64,000 nucleotides of DNA from Mesorhabditis belari (GCA_958450365.1 CAUEEP010000924.1:930001-994000); one strand, 5' to 3'. Shown: positions 29,975 through 41,696, counted from the first letter of the stretch. Translations and numbers: made by a program. The notes: generated by a model not told the origin, from the sequence alone.

Positions 29975-30026
29975 TCTTTATTGTTGTATCGTTTTGTACG
30001 TTCTCTTTATCGTCTCATTGTCTTCT
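29975..30026 (+). repeat. dispersed 50-base repeat, inverted partner of 36306-36357
   Basis: ttgttgtatcgttttgtacg and the following gttctctttatcgtctcatt occur as an almost exact reverse complement at 36306-36357, 6.3 kb away. Confidence 0.85.
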
Positions 30027-30529
30027 TATTCTTATATCGAATATCTTAAATTTTATGAAACTAAACATAAAACTATCGTAAACTTAACTAACGTAAAGAT
30101 GGACAACAAAGCTGAGAATGGAATAGGCTGAAAGAAAAAAAAGTGGTCAGACCTTGAACGACCTCGATTCTCCCTCACGCTTATCGCATCTCGTCGCGGA
30201 TTTGTGACTGTTGTTCCCTCGAAAACACCTTTCCAATGTTCGATTAGAGCTGAAGATAAGGATCCACAGGTGCTAACCCTTGTTTTTATGACTTAACTCC
30301 ATTTTTATGTTCGATAAATTGCTTAACACTTGAGTTACTGTAAGGTTAAACTTAGCTAATTACTGAATTATTTGTTTTCTAAAAAAACCATTTGTTTTCT
30401 TTGAGTAAAAGTTTCACAAATTTAATTTCAAATAAAAAATCTAGTATCACTGTTAACTTTTGATATGTTTAGACGCCATTTTTTAAACTTTGTATGACAA
30501 GAAGTTTTTGTAACAAGTTTTTAACTAAA

Positions 30530-31056
30530 CTAATAGGTTGATGCATAAGTGTTTTCGTTTTTTTCGTACTTCTGTTAAAAAGTAACAAATTCACGAATTA
30601 ATCTATAGTTTGCTCTATAAAAAAAGTGTTTTTTTGTTCAATTTGCATCTTTTTAAATGAATTTCGGTTCACTTTCAAGCAAATTCGAGAGTGAAAAACG
30701 CCTTTTTCGTAAAAATCTATGAAAAACTCTACGGAAAAATTGGCTGAATGAATTTCTCTGAAATTTTGGCGAAATATCAAACGTTTTGTTTTCTCTATCT
30801 TTTATCTATTGACACGAAGATAGGTTTTCTTTAGCTAAGGTGTCTAAACCGCATCATCGAGTTAGCCCTTTTTGACTACCCGACTTCATACTCTCAAGAA
30901 AATCCAGGCATTCAATATTTTTAAACCCGTTTTAATGTTATTTTGCAGAAAAATAATTGGTTTTTCTAATGAAATCAACCGTAGTTTAATTCGTGCATTT
31001 GTTGGCTTGAAACGGCAGACGAAAAGGAACAAAAACACTTATGCATCAACCTAATA
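30530..31056. mobile_element. MITE family D copy 3
   Basis: Terminal repeats ataggttgatgcataagtgt and acacttatgcatcaacctaa. The interior closely matches copies 1 and 2, including a gatgcaaaatgcag-like region near the right end. Confidence 0.9.
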
Positions 31057-32179
31057 GTAACTTTAACGAATAACTTTAACGAGTAACTTTAACGAGTAAC
31101 TTTCTTGAGTAATTCTGCGTTTAATGGGATAGGGCGCTTAGCATTTCGCCGGCTGGATAGCATTCAAATTTGGTTCCAAATGGCCACAGAGTCCTCAGAG
31201 GCCACAGAGTTCACAGAGGCCACAGGCCACAAAACTTTAAACCCTTATAACTTTTGAAGGGTTGTCATCTGGTAAAAACGGAATATATATTTGGAATCAG
31301 CGTAAAATTTTACGTTTAATGGTATAAGTTTCATCAGATTTCCCTAAGCCTACTCACTTTGCCTGTCAGTCAACTGAATTTTTAGGCCCCCATTTTGAAC
31401 ACTAATTTTCTCTCTAAAAATTTAACTTTTTAGAAAACTTTTTCACCCATTTTGTAGCCAAGAAAGCAAGGTTTCTTTTGATATAAAAATGGAAGTTATT
31501 CGTTACTCGTTACTCGTTAAAAACTCGTTACTTGTTACTCGTTAAAAACTCGTTACTCGTTTCTGTAACGAGTTTCTATTTTTGTTCTCTTTTTCTCAAA
31601 AAAACCTTTTCAATCACAGCACTAGCACGATTTTAATCATCTACTCAGCATATGAATTTCTGTGTCTGAAGAGATCGGGAGAGTGTGATTCATCTAGACA
31701 AGAAGCGGCCGACAAAGCACCCCTCTTTTCCCCCTAATGTTCACAAATTTCAATAGCCGTTCCTTTCAATTTCCTTGTCCATTTTCTTGTCCATTTTCTT
31801 GGCTAAAGTCAACTTTTGGTGAATAGATTGACTTTTATTCATTCATTTGATTCAGTTCATTTGATTCGGTTCATTTTATTCATTTCATTTCATTCATTTC
31901 ATTTGATTCAGTTCATTTCATTAATTTTATTTGATTAATTTCATTTGATGCATTTCATTCATTCAAACCTTATTCGGTGACATTGTTTTCTCAAAGACAG
32001 CTGCACTCATCAAGAAATTTCCTTTCATTTCACCGCTCACGGAGAAATGATTTCGATCCAATAAACAGCACAAAATATTTAAAAACCTAGCAAATTTTGA
32101 TTCAAAAATAATTTCGAAAGAATTTTAACTACATCAACTAGTCTGACTAGATTGGTCTAACTAGTTTGAAAACCAGCTT
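31057..32179. other. no gene; short simple repeats
   Basis: Contains aactttaacgagt (31064-31105), actcgttactcgttaaa (31498-31565) and an array of ttcatttgattcagttcatt type (31835-31970). No exon recognised. Confidence 0.5.
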
Positions 32180-32832
32180 TGATCCAACTTACTCCAACTT
32201 CAACTTAAACTAACTTAAACTCCAACTCCAACTTCAACTTCCAACTTCAACTCACTTAGACTCTAACTTCAACTTCAACTTTCAACTTACTCTAACACCA
32301 ACTTAAACTAACTTAGACTCTAACTACAACTTCAACTTCCAACTTACTCCAACATCAACTTCAACTAACTTAAACTCTAAATTCAACTTCAACTTTCAAC
32401 TTACTCCAACATCAACTTAAACTAACTTAAACTCTAGCTTCAACTTCCACTTCCAACTTACTCTAACCTCAACTTAAACTAACTTAAACTCTAAATTCAA
32501 CTTCAACTTTCAACTTACTCCAACTTCAACTTAAACTAACTTTAACTCCAACTCCAACTTCAACTCCAACTTCAACTAACTTCAACTCTAACTACAACTT
32601 CAACTTCAACTTCAACTTAAACTAACTTAAACTCTAGCTTCAACTTCCACTTCCAACTTACTCTAACCTCAACTTAAACTAACTTAAACTCTAAATTCAA
32701 CTTCAACTTTCAACTTACTCCAACTTCAACTTAAACTAACTTAAACTCCAACTCCAACTTCAACTCCAACTTCCAACTTACTCCAACTAACTAACTAACA
32801 ACTAACTTCAACAACTTCAACAACTTCTATTG
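32180..32832. repeat. irregular array of aacttcaactt / aacttaaactaac
   Basis: Some 650 bases of six-base-step repeats (caactt, taaact, ccaact) with higher-order units of about 90-110 bases, such as the stretch beginning cttcaacttaaactaactta. Confidence 0.85.
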
Positions 32833-33251
32833 CTTTTCAATTCTGCATAACTTTTTTCAAATCCCTATTCCTAGAGGCGATAAAGAGGAAAATTTGAAAT
32901 TCATAGCCTCTTTTCTCTCCATTTTTCTTTTATTTTTGAGCCCACGAACCTCCATTTAGGATATAAGCACTCCGCAAAATGACTCCATTGCCTCACAAAG
33001 GGAAATTTTTCTCCTCTTAGGAAAAATTCGTAGTTTTTTTTCTACCGGAAATCTTAAATATAGACAGGAAAGCATGAAAACAAAGTGGGTTATAGTGAGT
33101 TTTTGTTAAGTATAGCTTTTTATTCGTTATTACTTCAGAGTTTGACTTAAATCGTGGCTTAAATTCCCTAAATCAGCTCTTTCTTGTTAAAGATCTACAG
33201 AGTGCGGCGAAAGTTCTGACCTTTTTAAATTCTCTGATTCTTTTTATTTCA

Positions 33252-33471
33252 TAAGTGTTTTCGGCCAAAAGATAGCCAATCTTTCACAGAGTTTAAATCT
33301 TATTACAGTTTTGAAATAGCTCATTTAGATTTTGTGTTATCACAATTTGCTTGAGTTCGCTTTTTTCGAAGACCAAGAATAGCGATAGCGAAAAATCTAA
33401 ATGAGCTATTTTAAAACTGTAATAAGATTTATAATCTGCAAAAGATTGGCTATCTTTTGGCTGGAAACACT
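33252..33471. mobile_element. foldback element, 80-base arms
   Basis: Left arm 33252-33332 (aagtgttttcggccaaaaga...) pairs with right arm 33392-33471 (...tcttttggctggaaacactt) around a spacer of about 60 bases. Its right end abuts MITE family B at 33472. Confidence 0.8.
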
Positions 33472-33665
33472 TACCGTAAATACTGTAGTAGTACCCCGGC
33501 CCCATAATGACGGTGCGGAGTGTTGCGTAGTCCAGCTTTGAACGAGTTTTTCTCGACACTGGTTTATGCTACAATGCGCGCTTTGGTATCAAAAAATAGC
33601 CCTGAATTTCAGGGCTATTTTTTTGATACCAAAGACGCATTTTTTGAAAGTACGGGCGCTTTGAA
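33472..33665. mobile_element. MITE family B, 5' part
   Basis: Starts taccgtaaatactgtagtag and matches the full copies at 34163 and 39178 up to the tgaaagtacgggcgctttga region, where another element (33668) begins. 33581-33634 is a near-perfect palindrome, ctttggtatcaaaaaatagc and its complement. Confidence 0.85.
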
Positions 33666-33667
33666 AA

Positions 33668-33945
33668 CGGGGGTGGGACAAAGGTGCACCTTTTTTTTGC
33701 CCACCCGACCAAAAGCGCACCTTTTTTTTCGCTGGAAAAGGCCTTAGAAAAGGCCGTAGAGCTTTAAAAATGTTTCCACATAGGGGAACTATATGCGTAG
33801 ATTCCGAATTTCGACAAATTAGAACTCCTTGACACGTCAAATTTGGGCTAAGAGGCAAAAACTGCGGAAAAGCGTTAAGTTGCGTAGTTTTTGCCTCTTA
33901 GCCCAAATTTGACGTGTCAGCGAGTTCTAATTTGTCGAAATGTTG
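33668..33945. mobile_element. family-C-like element with 54-base hairpin
   Basis: Begins gggtgggacaaaggtgcacc, resembling the ends of the foldback at 26041. It then has a near-perfect inverted repeat, 33808-33862 against 33886-33939 (ttcgacaaattagaactcct / agttctaatttgtcgaa). The right outer end is missing. Confidence 0.7.
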
Positions 33946-34066
33946 TTTGAAACTATCACCAATCGATTCAGCATAGTCAAAAACCCTTGGGTGCCAAAAA
34001 ATCAGCTCATTTGGTGAAAGAAAATCCCCCAGCTATAGCCCCGAATAGTCAATAAGAGCTGTTTCA

Positions 34067-34162
34067 TTCTAGATTTGCGTTCATTGTTCTAGAAAATCTT
34101 GAATCTAGTAGAAGTTAGATGTGAAGAAAGGGATTTCAAGGCAGTAGATGTTTTTAAACGCA
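34067..34162 (-). repeat. dispersed repeat, inverted partner of 37167-37274
   Basis: About 95 bases matching the reverse complement of 37167-37274 (shared tctagtagaagttagatgtg / ccttgaaatccctttcttca). It directly abuts MITE B at 34163. Confidence 0.8.
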
Positions 34163-34432
34163 TACCGTAAATACTGTAATAGTACCCCCGCCCCCATAAT
34201 GACGGTGCGGAGTGGTGCCTAGTCTAACTTTGAACGAGTGCTTGTCGACACTGGTTTATTCTACAATGCGCGCTTTGGTATCAAAAAATAGCCCTGAATT
34301 TCAGCTATTTTTTGATACCAAAGACGCATTTTTTGAAAGTATGGGCGCTTTGAAAAAAATGAAATACTAAAAAACTTTTGCGACTACGCGACTGTACGAG
34401 GGCGGTGGGGTACTATAACAGTATTTACGGTA
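34163..34432. mobile_element. MITE family B, full copy 1
   Basis: 270 bases with ends taccgtaaatactgtaatag and ctataacagtatttacggta. A central hairpin on ggtatcaaaaaatagc is about 20 bases per arm. Non-coding. Confidence 0.92.
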
Positions 34433-34819
34433 TGAAATAATAAAAATCAGAGAATTTAAAGAGAATTCTAAAAAGGACAGAACTTTTGCCGCAATGATAG
34501 ATAAAATTAGCTCGAGTTTAGCCTAATACTTTTTCAATAACAGCTTCAACTGGTTCCAAGTTACATATTATACAATACAATTCGAAGCTAAGTTTATAAG
34601 CTGTAAGTTTCTTTGCTAGAAGTTTCTTTGCTAGAATTTTCTTTCTAAGTTCTAAGTTTTTCTAATGTTGGAATGCCCTTCCCGACAAGTTGCGTTTGAT
34701 CTCCACCGTGTCTGATTTTAAAAGGGCTACTTCGTTGCATTTTAAGTGACTTTGTGATCTTTTATCTGGTACATTTTTCATGTCGTTTTTGCACTTTATT
34801 TCTTTCTAAATAAAGTATT
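34433..34819. other. no recognisable feature
   Basis: AT-rich non-coding sequence. Confidence 0.4.
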
Positions 34820-35118
34820 TATCTATAAGTTTCGTTGTTTCTTTGTGAGCTTCTTTGTAAGCCTCTTTGTAAGCTTCTAAGCTTCTTTTTAAGCTTCTAA
34901 GCTTCTTTGTAAGCTTCTTTGTAAGCTTCTAAGCTTCTTTGCAAGCTTCTAAGCTTCTTTCTAAGCTTCTTTGTAAGCTTCTTTCCAAGCTTCTTTCTAA
35001 GCTTCTTTGTAAGCTTCTTTCTAAGCTTCTTTGTAAGCTTCCAAGCTTCTTTCTAAGCTTCTTTGTAAGCTTCTTTCTAAGCTTCTTTCCTAGCTTCTTT
35101 GTAAGCTTCTTTGTCAAT
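34820..35118. repeat. array of ttctttgtaagcttctaagc
   Basis: About 25 short units (ttctttgtaagc, ttctaagc, ttctttctaagc), each carrying a HindIII-type aagctt. Confidence 0.9.
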
Positions 35119-35800
35119 CAAGAATCTTATTCTTAAGCCAGTCTTACAATTCAGCTAGATCTCAAGAAAAGCTTTTTAAAGCAATTTTTAAGCCGATCAA
35201 AAGATTACTTCAAATTTTAATTTAAAAGTTTCATCCAACAAAGCTACCGTAACTCTTCAATGAATCGATTCATTTTCCCTAGAGCAGATCGTCTCTTTCC
35301 GTCAGAAATATGATGTCTCATCGTCCATTCGATGGGCTGAATGCACCGTTTTTTTTTCTTCCCCATTTCCTCCTTTCTGGCTTTTTCTCATTCCGGACTC
35401 AAAGAAAGCAAGAAAGAAAAAAATGTTGTTGCCATTTCCATTATCGAATCCCCATTTCGCGTTGACGGGGTTTTTTTGTTACGCTTTTGTACCGTACCTA
35501 AAATCCGTTTTCAAAATGTCTTCTGTCTTTTCATTGTACTTTTCATTGTACTTTTCATTGTACTTTTCATTTTCTGTCTTTTCATTGTACTAGCTATAGA
35601 TTTTCTTAACGAATTTTATATTCCATAATTAGGGAATAGTTTTATGCTTGTGCTTATTGAGCTATTTAGCTATACTATTTGAGCCTATGAATTTTATGTT
35701 TTCTCACTGTTTACTTTCAAATTCATAGAGGTCCTACTGTAAAGTTTACTTTAGTTTTTACTTTTACTGTAAAGCTTTTATTTTTACTGTTACTGTGACT
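35119..35800. other. no gene; short ttcattgtactt array
   Basis: Non-coding. 35530-35590 has about four copies of cttttcattgta. Confidence 0.5.
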
Positions 35801-35803
35801 GGT

Positions 35804-36176
35804 AAAAGTTGCTATAGTTGCTGTAGTTGCTATAGTTGCTGTAGTTGCTGTAGTTGCTGTAGGTATTGTAGTTGCTATAGGTACTGTAGTTACTATATTT
35901 GCTGTAGTTGCTGTAGTTGCTGTAGTTGCTGCAGTTGCTGTAGTTGCTGTAGTTGCTGCAGTTGCTGTAGTTGCTGTAGTTGCTGTAGTTGCTGTAGGTA
36001 CTGTAGTTGCTGTAGTTGCTATAGTTGCTGTAGTTGCTGTAGTTGCTGTAGGTATTGTAGTTGCTGTAGGTACTGTAGTTACTATATTTGCTGTAGTTGC
36101 TGTAGTTGCTGTAGTTGCTGTAGGTATTGTAGTTACTGTAGTTACTGTAGTTACTGTAGTTACTGTAAAAGTTACT
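35804..36176. repeat. 9-base satellite gctgtagtt
   Basis: About 41 units of gctgtagtt with gctatagtt, actgtagtt and gctgtaggt variants. A Cys/Ser-rich open frame here is a by-product of the 9-base unit. Confidence 0.95.
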
Positions 36177-36305
36177 GAGTTTTAAATCTCTAATAAAATT
36201 ATTAATGTCACTAGTGCTAGCTAGCTTTTCCTTGTGTTCTTGTCAAGTCGAAAGTTGTCATCAAATTTTAGAGCTAGTTCCAGTGCTGGTAGGCGAACTG
36301 TTCAG

Positions 36306-36357
36306 ACAATGAGACGATAAAGAGAACGTACAAAACGATACAACAATAAAGAAAACG
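36306..36357 (-). repeat. dispersed 50-base repeat, partner of 29975-30026
   Basis: Near-exact reverse complement of 29975-30026 (gacaatgagacgataaagag). Confidence 0.85.
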
Positions 36358-36511
36358 TTTTACAGACAATAATGTAGAGAAATCAAACATGGACAACTTG
36401 AATAGTTGAGTTTTAATTCTAGCGAAGTGTTTGATTATTTCCCGGGATTGATTTGATTAGTTTCGAGATTGATTTGATTATTTTCGGGATTTTTTCTCAT
36501 GAGAGCTGTTC

Positions 36512-36538
36512 CCTATGACTAATTTTAGTCATAGGGAT
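36512..36538. repeat. small perfect palindrome
   Basis: tccctatgacta and tagtcataggga face each other around attt: a 12-base stem with a 4-base loop. Confidence 0.85.
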
Positions 36539-36876
36539 CTCAAATTTTAGTCACCAATGAACATGCGTTCTTTCAATCTTTTGCAAATCAAAGCTTTCGC
36601 AACACAAAGCTTTTGCAACACAAATCCTTTGCAACACCAATTTTTTTCAATTTACCACAACCAACTTCCATATTTTGTTTCCAAATTTTCGATGAAAATT
36701 CGTTGATCGTTTTCGTTTATCGTTTTTCGGCTGCGAACAGATGTTTGAGAGATGTGGGCGCGAAATGGCGATCATTGAGTTGAGAGTGAAAGAGTTGAGA
36801 GCAGCTCAATAACAAGCACTCAAAAGAAAGTCCCCATTCAACTATTCACAAAAACTTTTGAGTAGTTCTGTTTCAG

Positions 36877-36943
36877 CCACTATGGACACCACTGTTTCAG
36901 CCCAGACACCAGATGTGAGAATAAGAGTCCGGGAAAAGCTCGA
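36877..36943 (+). CDS. possible first coding exon of an unidentified gene
   Basis: An acceptor-like tgtttcag is followed 5 bases later by an ATG (36882). Twenty codons are open (MDTTVSAQTPDVRIRVREKL plus two bases) up to a consensus donor, GA|gtaagt, at 36944. The next acceptor in compatible phase, at about 37118 (attttcag), opens a 41-codon frame ending at 37239, but most of that lies in a dispersed repeat (37167-37274), so it is a doubtful second exon. The VRxxVREKL pattern faintly recalls the start of TFIIS central domains. Function unknown. Confidence 0.35.
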
Positions 36944-37325
36944 GTAAGTCGCAGTGATAGATTGATGTTCTAGGGAAGTTTTTTTAGTGAAAATTGAAAA
37001 GGGAAAACATGAAAATAGTGGACTTTAACGGATCATTCTTTCAACAAATTATTCTATGTTGTTTCAACAAAAGTTTTCATTGCTTGTCCTCTATTTTTTC
37101 ATCCAAACTTATTTTCAGCACCACCAATTCTCCCAATCAATCGTCACAATGTTTAAATGAAATTTTAGAACTGATAACCTATGCGTTTAAAAATATCTAC
37201 TGCCTTGAAATCCCTTTCTTCACATCTAAATTCTACTAGATTCAAGATTTTCTAGAAAAGTGAACGCAGATCTATTAGGTTGTTCGGATCTAAACGAGCG
37301 TTTTAGTCGTTGGCAAAATTTAGCT

Positions 37326-38037
37326 TAAAGGGGGTATTAATCGCGGCCGGGTGACGATAAAAAATTTTTTACGGCAACCACCTGTTTTTTTATTTTAATA
37401 TCGCTGATTTTATTATAAAAAGAATAAAAATCACCCGGCTAGAGTGATTTGATGGGTTTACAAATTTTTGGAGACACTGCAAGGCTTGGAGAAAAACAAG
37501 ATCGTCACTCACGTCACAAGATCGTCAGACACCTCAGCACAGTCTAGATCGATTGAGTTTTAGTTGCAGATAAATTTAAAAACAAAATAAAAAGCACAAA
37601 AAACAATAAAAATAAATTGTTAATCTAGAATTCTTCCTCTTGCTCACTTTCATCTTCGCTCAAGTACAGCAGTTCCTCAAATCGGCTTCCTATCTTATCA
37701 ATTTCCAGCGCATCTTCACCAGAAGTGACTGAATCTCCTCCACCGTAGGACATCTTCAGCGCTTTAATTGACACAATTAGATCTTTTTTCCATTTGTGGT
37801 CGCTTGTGGTTTTAGTTTTCTCAAATAGGTGCCTTTTAGCTGAAGTGTCTGATGAGTGACGATCTTGTTTTTCTCCAAGCCTTGCAGTGTCTCCAAAAAT
37901 TTGTAAACCCATCAAATCACTCTAGCCGGGTGATTTTTATTCTTTTTATAATAAAATCAGCGATATTAAAATAAAAAAACAGGTGGTTGCCGTAAAAAAA
38001 TTTTTATCGTCACCCGGCCGCGATTAATACCCCTTTA
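37326..38037. mobile_element. 712-base foldback element with internal coding-like frame
   Basis: Inverted arms 37326-37510 and 37853-38037, about 185 bases each and nearly identical (outer taaagggggtattaatcgcg, inner caagatcgtcactca), around a unique centre of about 340 bases. The centre carries the minus-strand frame described separately. Confidence 0.9.
37625..37915 (-). CDS. hypothetical acidic-tailed protein inside foldback element
   Basis: 96 codons. The start lies in the right arm and the body in the unique centre. It contains KKDLIVSIKALKMSYGGGDS and ends with an acidic tail (LSEDESEQEEEF). The mixed, non-repetitive composition looks like real protein, perhaps the end of a transposase or a captured host exon. 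No family recognised. It may be a fragment only. Confidence 0.35.
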   Translation of the reverse strand: MMGLQIFGDTARLGEKQDRHSSDTSAKRHLFEKTKTTSDHKWKKDLIVSIKALKMSYGGGDSVTSGEDALEIDKIGSRFEELLYLSEDESEQEEEF

Positions 38038-38089
38038 ACACGTTCGGGACGATTTGGTCCACTGGTGGACGAAGGCAGTCTGGCCCCTG

Positions 38090-38245
38090 GGACGCGCTTC
38101 TATTAGAATAACGGTATGTAGTATGCTGGCAATCGGATCGACTCAGCATAGTCAAAAACCCCTGGGTGCAAGTCTGGTAAGCTGATGCTCGTAACTTGAA
38201 TACACTTACTGTTTTTTATCTTCACTCTGTAACCTATTCTTCTTC
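38090..38245 (+). repeat. dispersed repeat, copy 1 of pair with 48837-48990
   Basis: About 150 bases, from cttctattagaataacggta to ttcactctgtaacctattct, nearly identical at 48837-48990. Both copies run into a cttctt-rich tract. The motif gattcagcatagtcaaaaac also occurs near 33965. Confidence 0.9.
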
Positions 38246-38428
38246 CTCTTTTTCCTTTTCCTCTTCCTCTTCATCATCATCCTCTTCTTCTTCTTCACTT
38301 CTTCTTCTTTCTCTTCATCTTCTTCTTCCGCTTCTTCTTCCTTTTCTTCTTCCTCTTCTCTTTCTTCTTCTTCCTCTTCTTCTTCCTCTTCTTCTTTTTC
38401 TTCTTCCTCTTCCTCGTCTACTTCTTCC
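38236..38428. repeat. polypyrimidine tract (cttctt)n
   Basis: About 190 bases of almost pure c/t on the plus strand, mostly cttctt and ctcttc. The long Ser/Leu or Glu frames are low complexity. Confidence 0.9.
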
Positions 38429-39177
38429 GTTCTTTTGTTCAACTTCTTCAGCATATTGTAGTTATGAACATTGTTTCATTACAACTTTTGACTGTAGTTA
38501 GCGTTTACTTCAGTTTTCAGTGCAGCAAAATTTAAGCAATTCAGCATTTTCTTTCTTGACTGGCTTGTTAAAAAAGAATTTGATGCAAGCCAGCCATTTT
38601 GATCCTAGAGAATGATCAAAGTCAACTTTTTTAGCTTTCAAAATCGTATGATTAATCTTAAATCTATGCAAAAACAAATTAGAAATCAAAACCTATAGAA
38701 ACCAGATGTTGAAGTGTGTTTGCAAGTGAAAAGGGAAGTGGTGAGTCGGGTTGAAATGGTTGAAAAGTTGAAATGGCCAGCAGGAGAAGAGCCTTCTCCT
38801 CTATCCCCTATAGACTGCTTCTCGTCACATTTTATGATCCTTTTTGACTAGGAGTCCATTCCATCACAAACTCGATTTCAAAAATTTCAAAAAAGGGTTC
38901 AATTGAGAAAAAGTGTTGATGGTCAACGTTTTTGTTTGTTCCGATCTTTGAATTTTTATTGCCTTTCTTTAAGAGAGCTTTTTCGGGGTTTTTGCCTTCG
39001 TTTAAGACGACTTTTTAGGGTTTTTATGAATGGATTTTTTATGCTCTTACTCATTTTTTAAGTTCAATAAGAGAACCGAACCGTTCAATAAGAAAAGAAA
39101 GAGAATCATTCTTTTTGCTGGAGTCTGTGATCGTACTTTTTGTTACTTTTTGAGCTTTGTTTCTTTGTTGATTTTCC
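38429..39177. other. no recognisable feature
   Basis: AT-rich non-coding sequence. Confidence 0.4.
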
Positions 39178-39446
39178 TACCGTAAATACTGTAATTGGAC
39201 CCCAGCCCCATAATGACGGTGCGGAGTGTTGCGTAGTCTAGCTTTGAACGAGTTTTTCTCAGCACTGGTTTATTCTACAATGCGCGCTTTGGTATCAAAA
39301 AATAGCCCTGAATTTCAGCTATTTTTTGATACCAAAGACGCATTTTTTGAAAGTATGGGCGCTTTGAAAAAAATGAAATACTAAAAAACTTTTGCGACTA
39401 CGCGACTGTACGAGGGCGGTGGGGTACTATTACAGTATTTACGGTA
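39178..39446. mobile_element. MITE family B, full copy 2
   Basis: Nearly identical to 34163-34432, with ends taccgtaaatactgtaattg and ctattacagtatttacggta and the same central palindrome. Confidence 0.93.
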
Positions 39447-39687
39447 AGCAACCAATCAACTTCTTCGTTGGATAGTCCTAATTTTGTAGAAAAAAAACCA
39501 GAGTTTTTATTGCGAAAAATCTCTAAAGCTTTTTAATCTCTCTAAAACTTTTAAGTAAAGCTTTTTTATTCTTTCCAATATCTTCATTGTACGCTTTTTG
39601 AAAGCAAAACTGTAGTGCGACTTTTCTTTCTAAGACGCTGTTCTCTAGTTCTGTTTGGCTGTCTAGAAAGGTTTTTTTAGATAACAG

Positions 39688-40393
39688 ATTCAAAGCCGAA
39701 TTCAAAGCCGGATCCAAAGCCGGATTCAAGCCGGATCCAAAGCCGAATTCAAAGCCGGATTCAAAGCCAAATTCAAAGTCGGATTCAAAGCCGGATCCAA
39801 AGCCGAATTCAAAGCCGAATTCAAAGCCGAATTCAAAGCCGAATTCAAGCCGAATTCAAAGCCGAATTCAAGCCGGATTCAAGCTGGATTCAAAGCCGAA
39901 TTCAAAGCCGGATTCAAGCCGGATCCAAAGCCGAATTCAAAGCCGAATTCAAAGCCGGATTCAAGCCGGATTCAAGCTGGATTCAAAGCCGGATCCAAAG
40001 CCGGATTCAAAGCCGGATTCAAGCCGGATTCAAAGCCAAATTCAAAGCCGGATCCAAAGCCGAATTCAAAGCCGGATTCAAGCCGGATTCAAGCCGAATT
40101 CAAAGCCGGATTCAAGCCGGATTCAAGCTGGATTCAAAGCCGGATTCAAGCCGGATTCAAGCCGGATTCAAAGCCGGATTCAAGCCGGATTCAAAGCCGA
40201 ATTCAAAGCCGGATTCAAGCCGGATCCAAAGCCGGATTCAAGCCGGATTCAAGCTGGATTCAAAGCCGGATCCAAAGCCGGATTCAAAGCCGGATTCAAG
40301 CCGAATTCAAAGCCGAATTCAAAGCCGGATTCAAGCCGGAGCCAAAGCCGAATTCAAAGCCGGATCCAAAGCCGAATTCAAAGCCGGATTCAA
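39688..40393. repeat. satellite of ggattcaagcc / gaattcaaagcc units
   Basis: About 60 units of 11-12 bases: rattcaaagcc or rattcaagcc, with ggatccaaagcc and gaattcaaagcc variants. The right edge passes into MITE D copy 4. Confidence 0.95.
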
Positions 40394-40394
40394 A

Positions 40395-40832
40395 GCTATC
40401 CAGAAAATCTTTTCGTTCTTTTGCATGCTTTCGTTAACAAATAACAAATTCACCAATTAACCTATCGTTTAAGCTTAAAAAAAAGTGTTTATTGTTCAAT
40501 TTCCATCTTTTTAAACCATTTCCCATCTATTTACGTCTAATTTCGGATCACTTTCAAGCAAAAAAAAGTTCGAGATTGAAACCGTATTTTTCGTAAAAAT
40601 CTATAAAAACCTCTACAAAGAAATTGAGTGAATCAATTTCTCTGAAAATTTAGCTATATATCTAACTTTTTGTGCTCTATCTTTTATCTATCAACACGAA
40701 GATAGGTTTCCTTGAGCTAAAGTGTCTAAACCGTATCATCGAGCCGCATTTTTAACTAGCCGACTTCAGACTCGCAGAAAAATCTAGACACAAGACACTC
40801 GTTTTTTGATGTTATTTTGCAGAAAAATATGT
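40395..40832. mobile_element. MITE family D copy 4, right end lost
   Basis: Left end gctatccagaaaatcttttc followed by the family D interior (tgtgctctatcttttatcta, cacgaagataggtttccttg). Similarity ends near gcagaaaaat; no right terminal repeat. Confidence 0.8.
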
Positions 40833-41695
40833 GCCCTTTTGGCTCTTGCGTAGAGTTATGTGCCAAGTGGTGCGCGTTTACATCCCAGAAATTTTTGGGC
40901 GGGGCTTAGAGATGGAGAATTTTATGAAAGTTTACTTTACTTTACCTTGAGGGTAGTGTAAGTTGTACACTTTAGACTTTACAATACACCAGCACCACGA
41001 AACACCTTTGCAGTACTCTTTACAGGGTAAAAAAAACCAGGGCTTAATCGGGGCCTTTGAAAATCGGGGCCTTAATCGGGGCCTTTGAAAAATCGGGGTC
41101 TCTGGTTGTCTCTCTTTGTAGGCTCATAACTTTGTCCAGAGATAAGCTTTTTGTTAACTTTTTATATCATTGTATAGCTAACATTTCAGTCTTTCAAATG
41201 ATACTAAATAGAGCTTGATTGGATAATCCAGTCCGAAGAAAACGACGCGAGACGACACTCGAGTTGGATAGGTCTCATTTGCTCAGAGTTGGCTCTGATT
41301 TTCTTGGCTTTTTCATTCCCATAAGAAATTATCCGTTTATTCAAAATATGCACAAGATAACGTACTTTTAAATACAGAAAGACATGTTTTAATGTTTTAA
41401 AAAGCTTCTCTCACAACAATAAGTTTAGCAACGCTTGTTTATATCCGAAAAACCTAATAGCATCGTTCACACATAGCTTTCCATTTGTACAACTCTTACA
41501 TCAGTAACATCAACGAAATTGCTATTGGTGGCTCGTGTTTCTGCTTGGCGCTGATTAAATTCAAATCAAGACACCAACTCAATCCAAATCTTTTCGCCCC
41601 AAAAACCACCCAAATCCAATCGTTTCTTCATGGTTTTTCCATCCAACGGCACTCCCTTTTTTGTCTTTTTGTCTTTTTGTCTTCCTTTTCACCAA
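40833..41695. other. no gene; short repeat of tcggggcctttgaaa
   Basis: 41040-41105 has three or four copies of aatcggggcctttgaaa. No exon recognised. Confidence 0.5.
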
Positions 41696-41696
41696 C

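Noticed and set aside
38196..38501. Ser/Leu-rich 101-codon frame and opposing Glu-rich frame
   Set aside because: Translations of a cttctt tract; the upstream part is a dispersed repeat also found at 48837.
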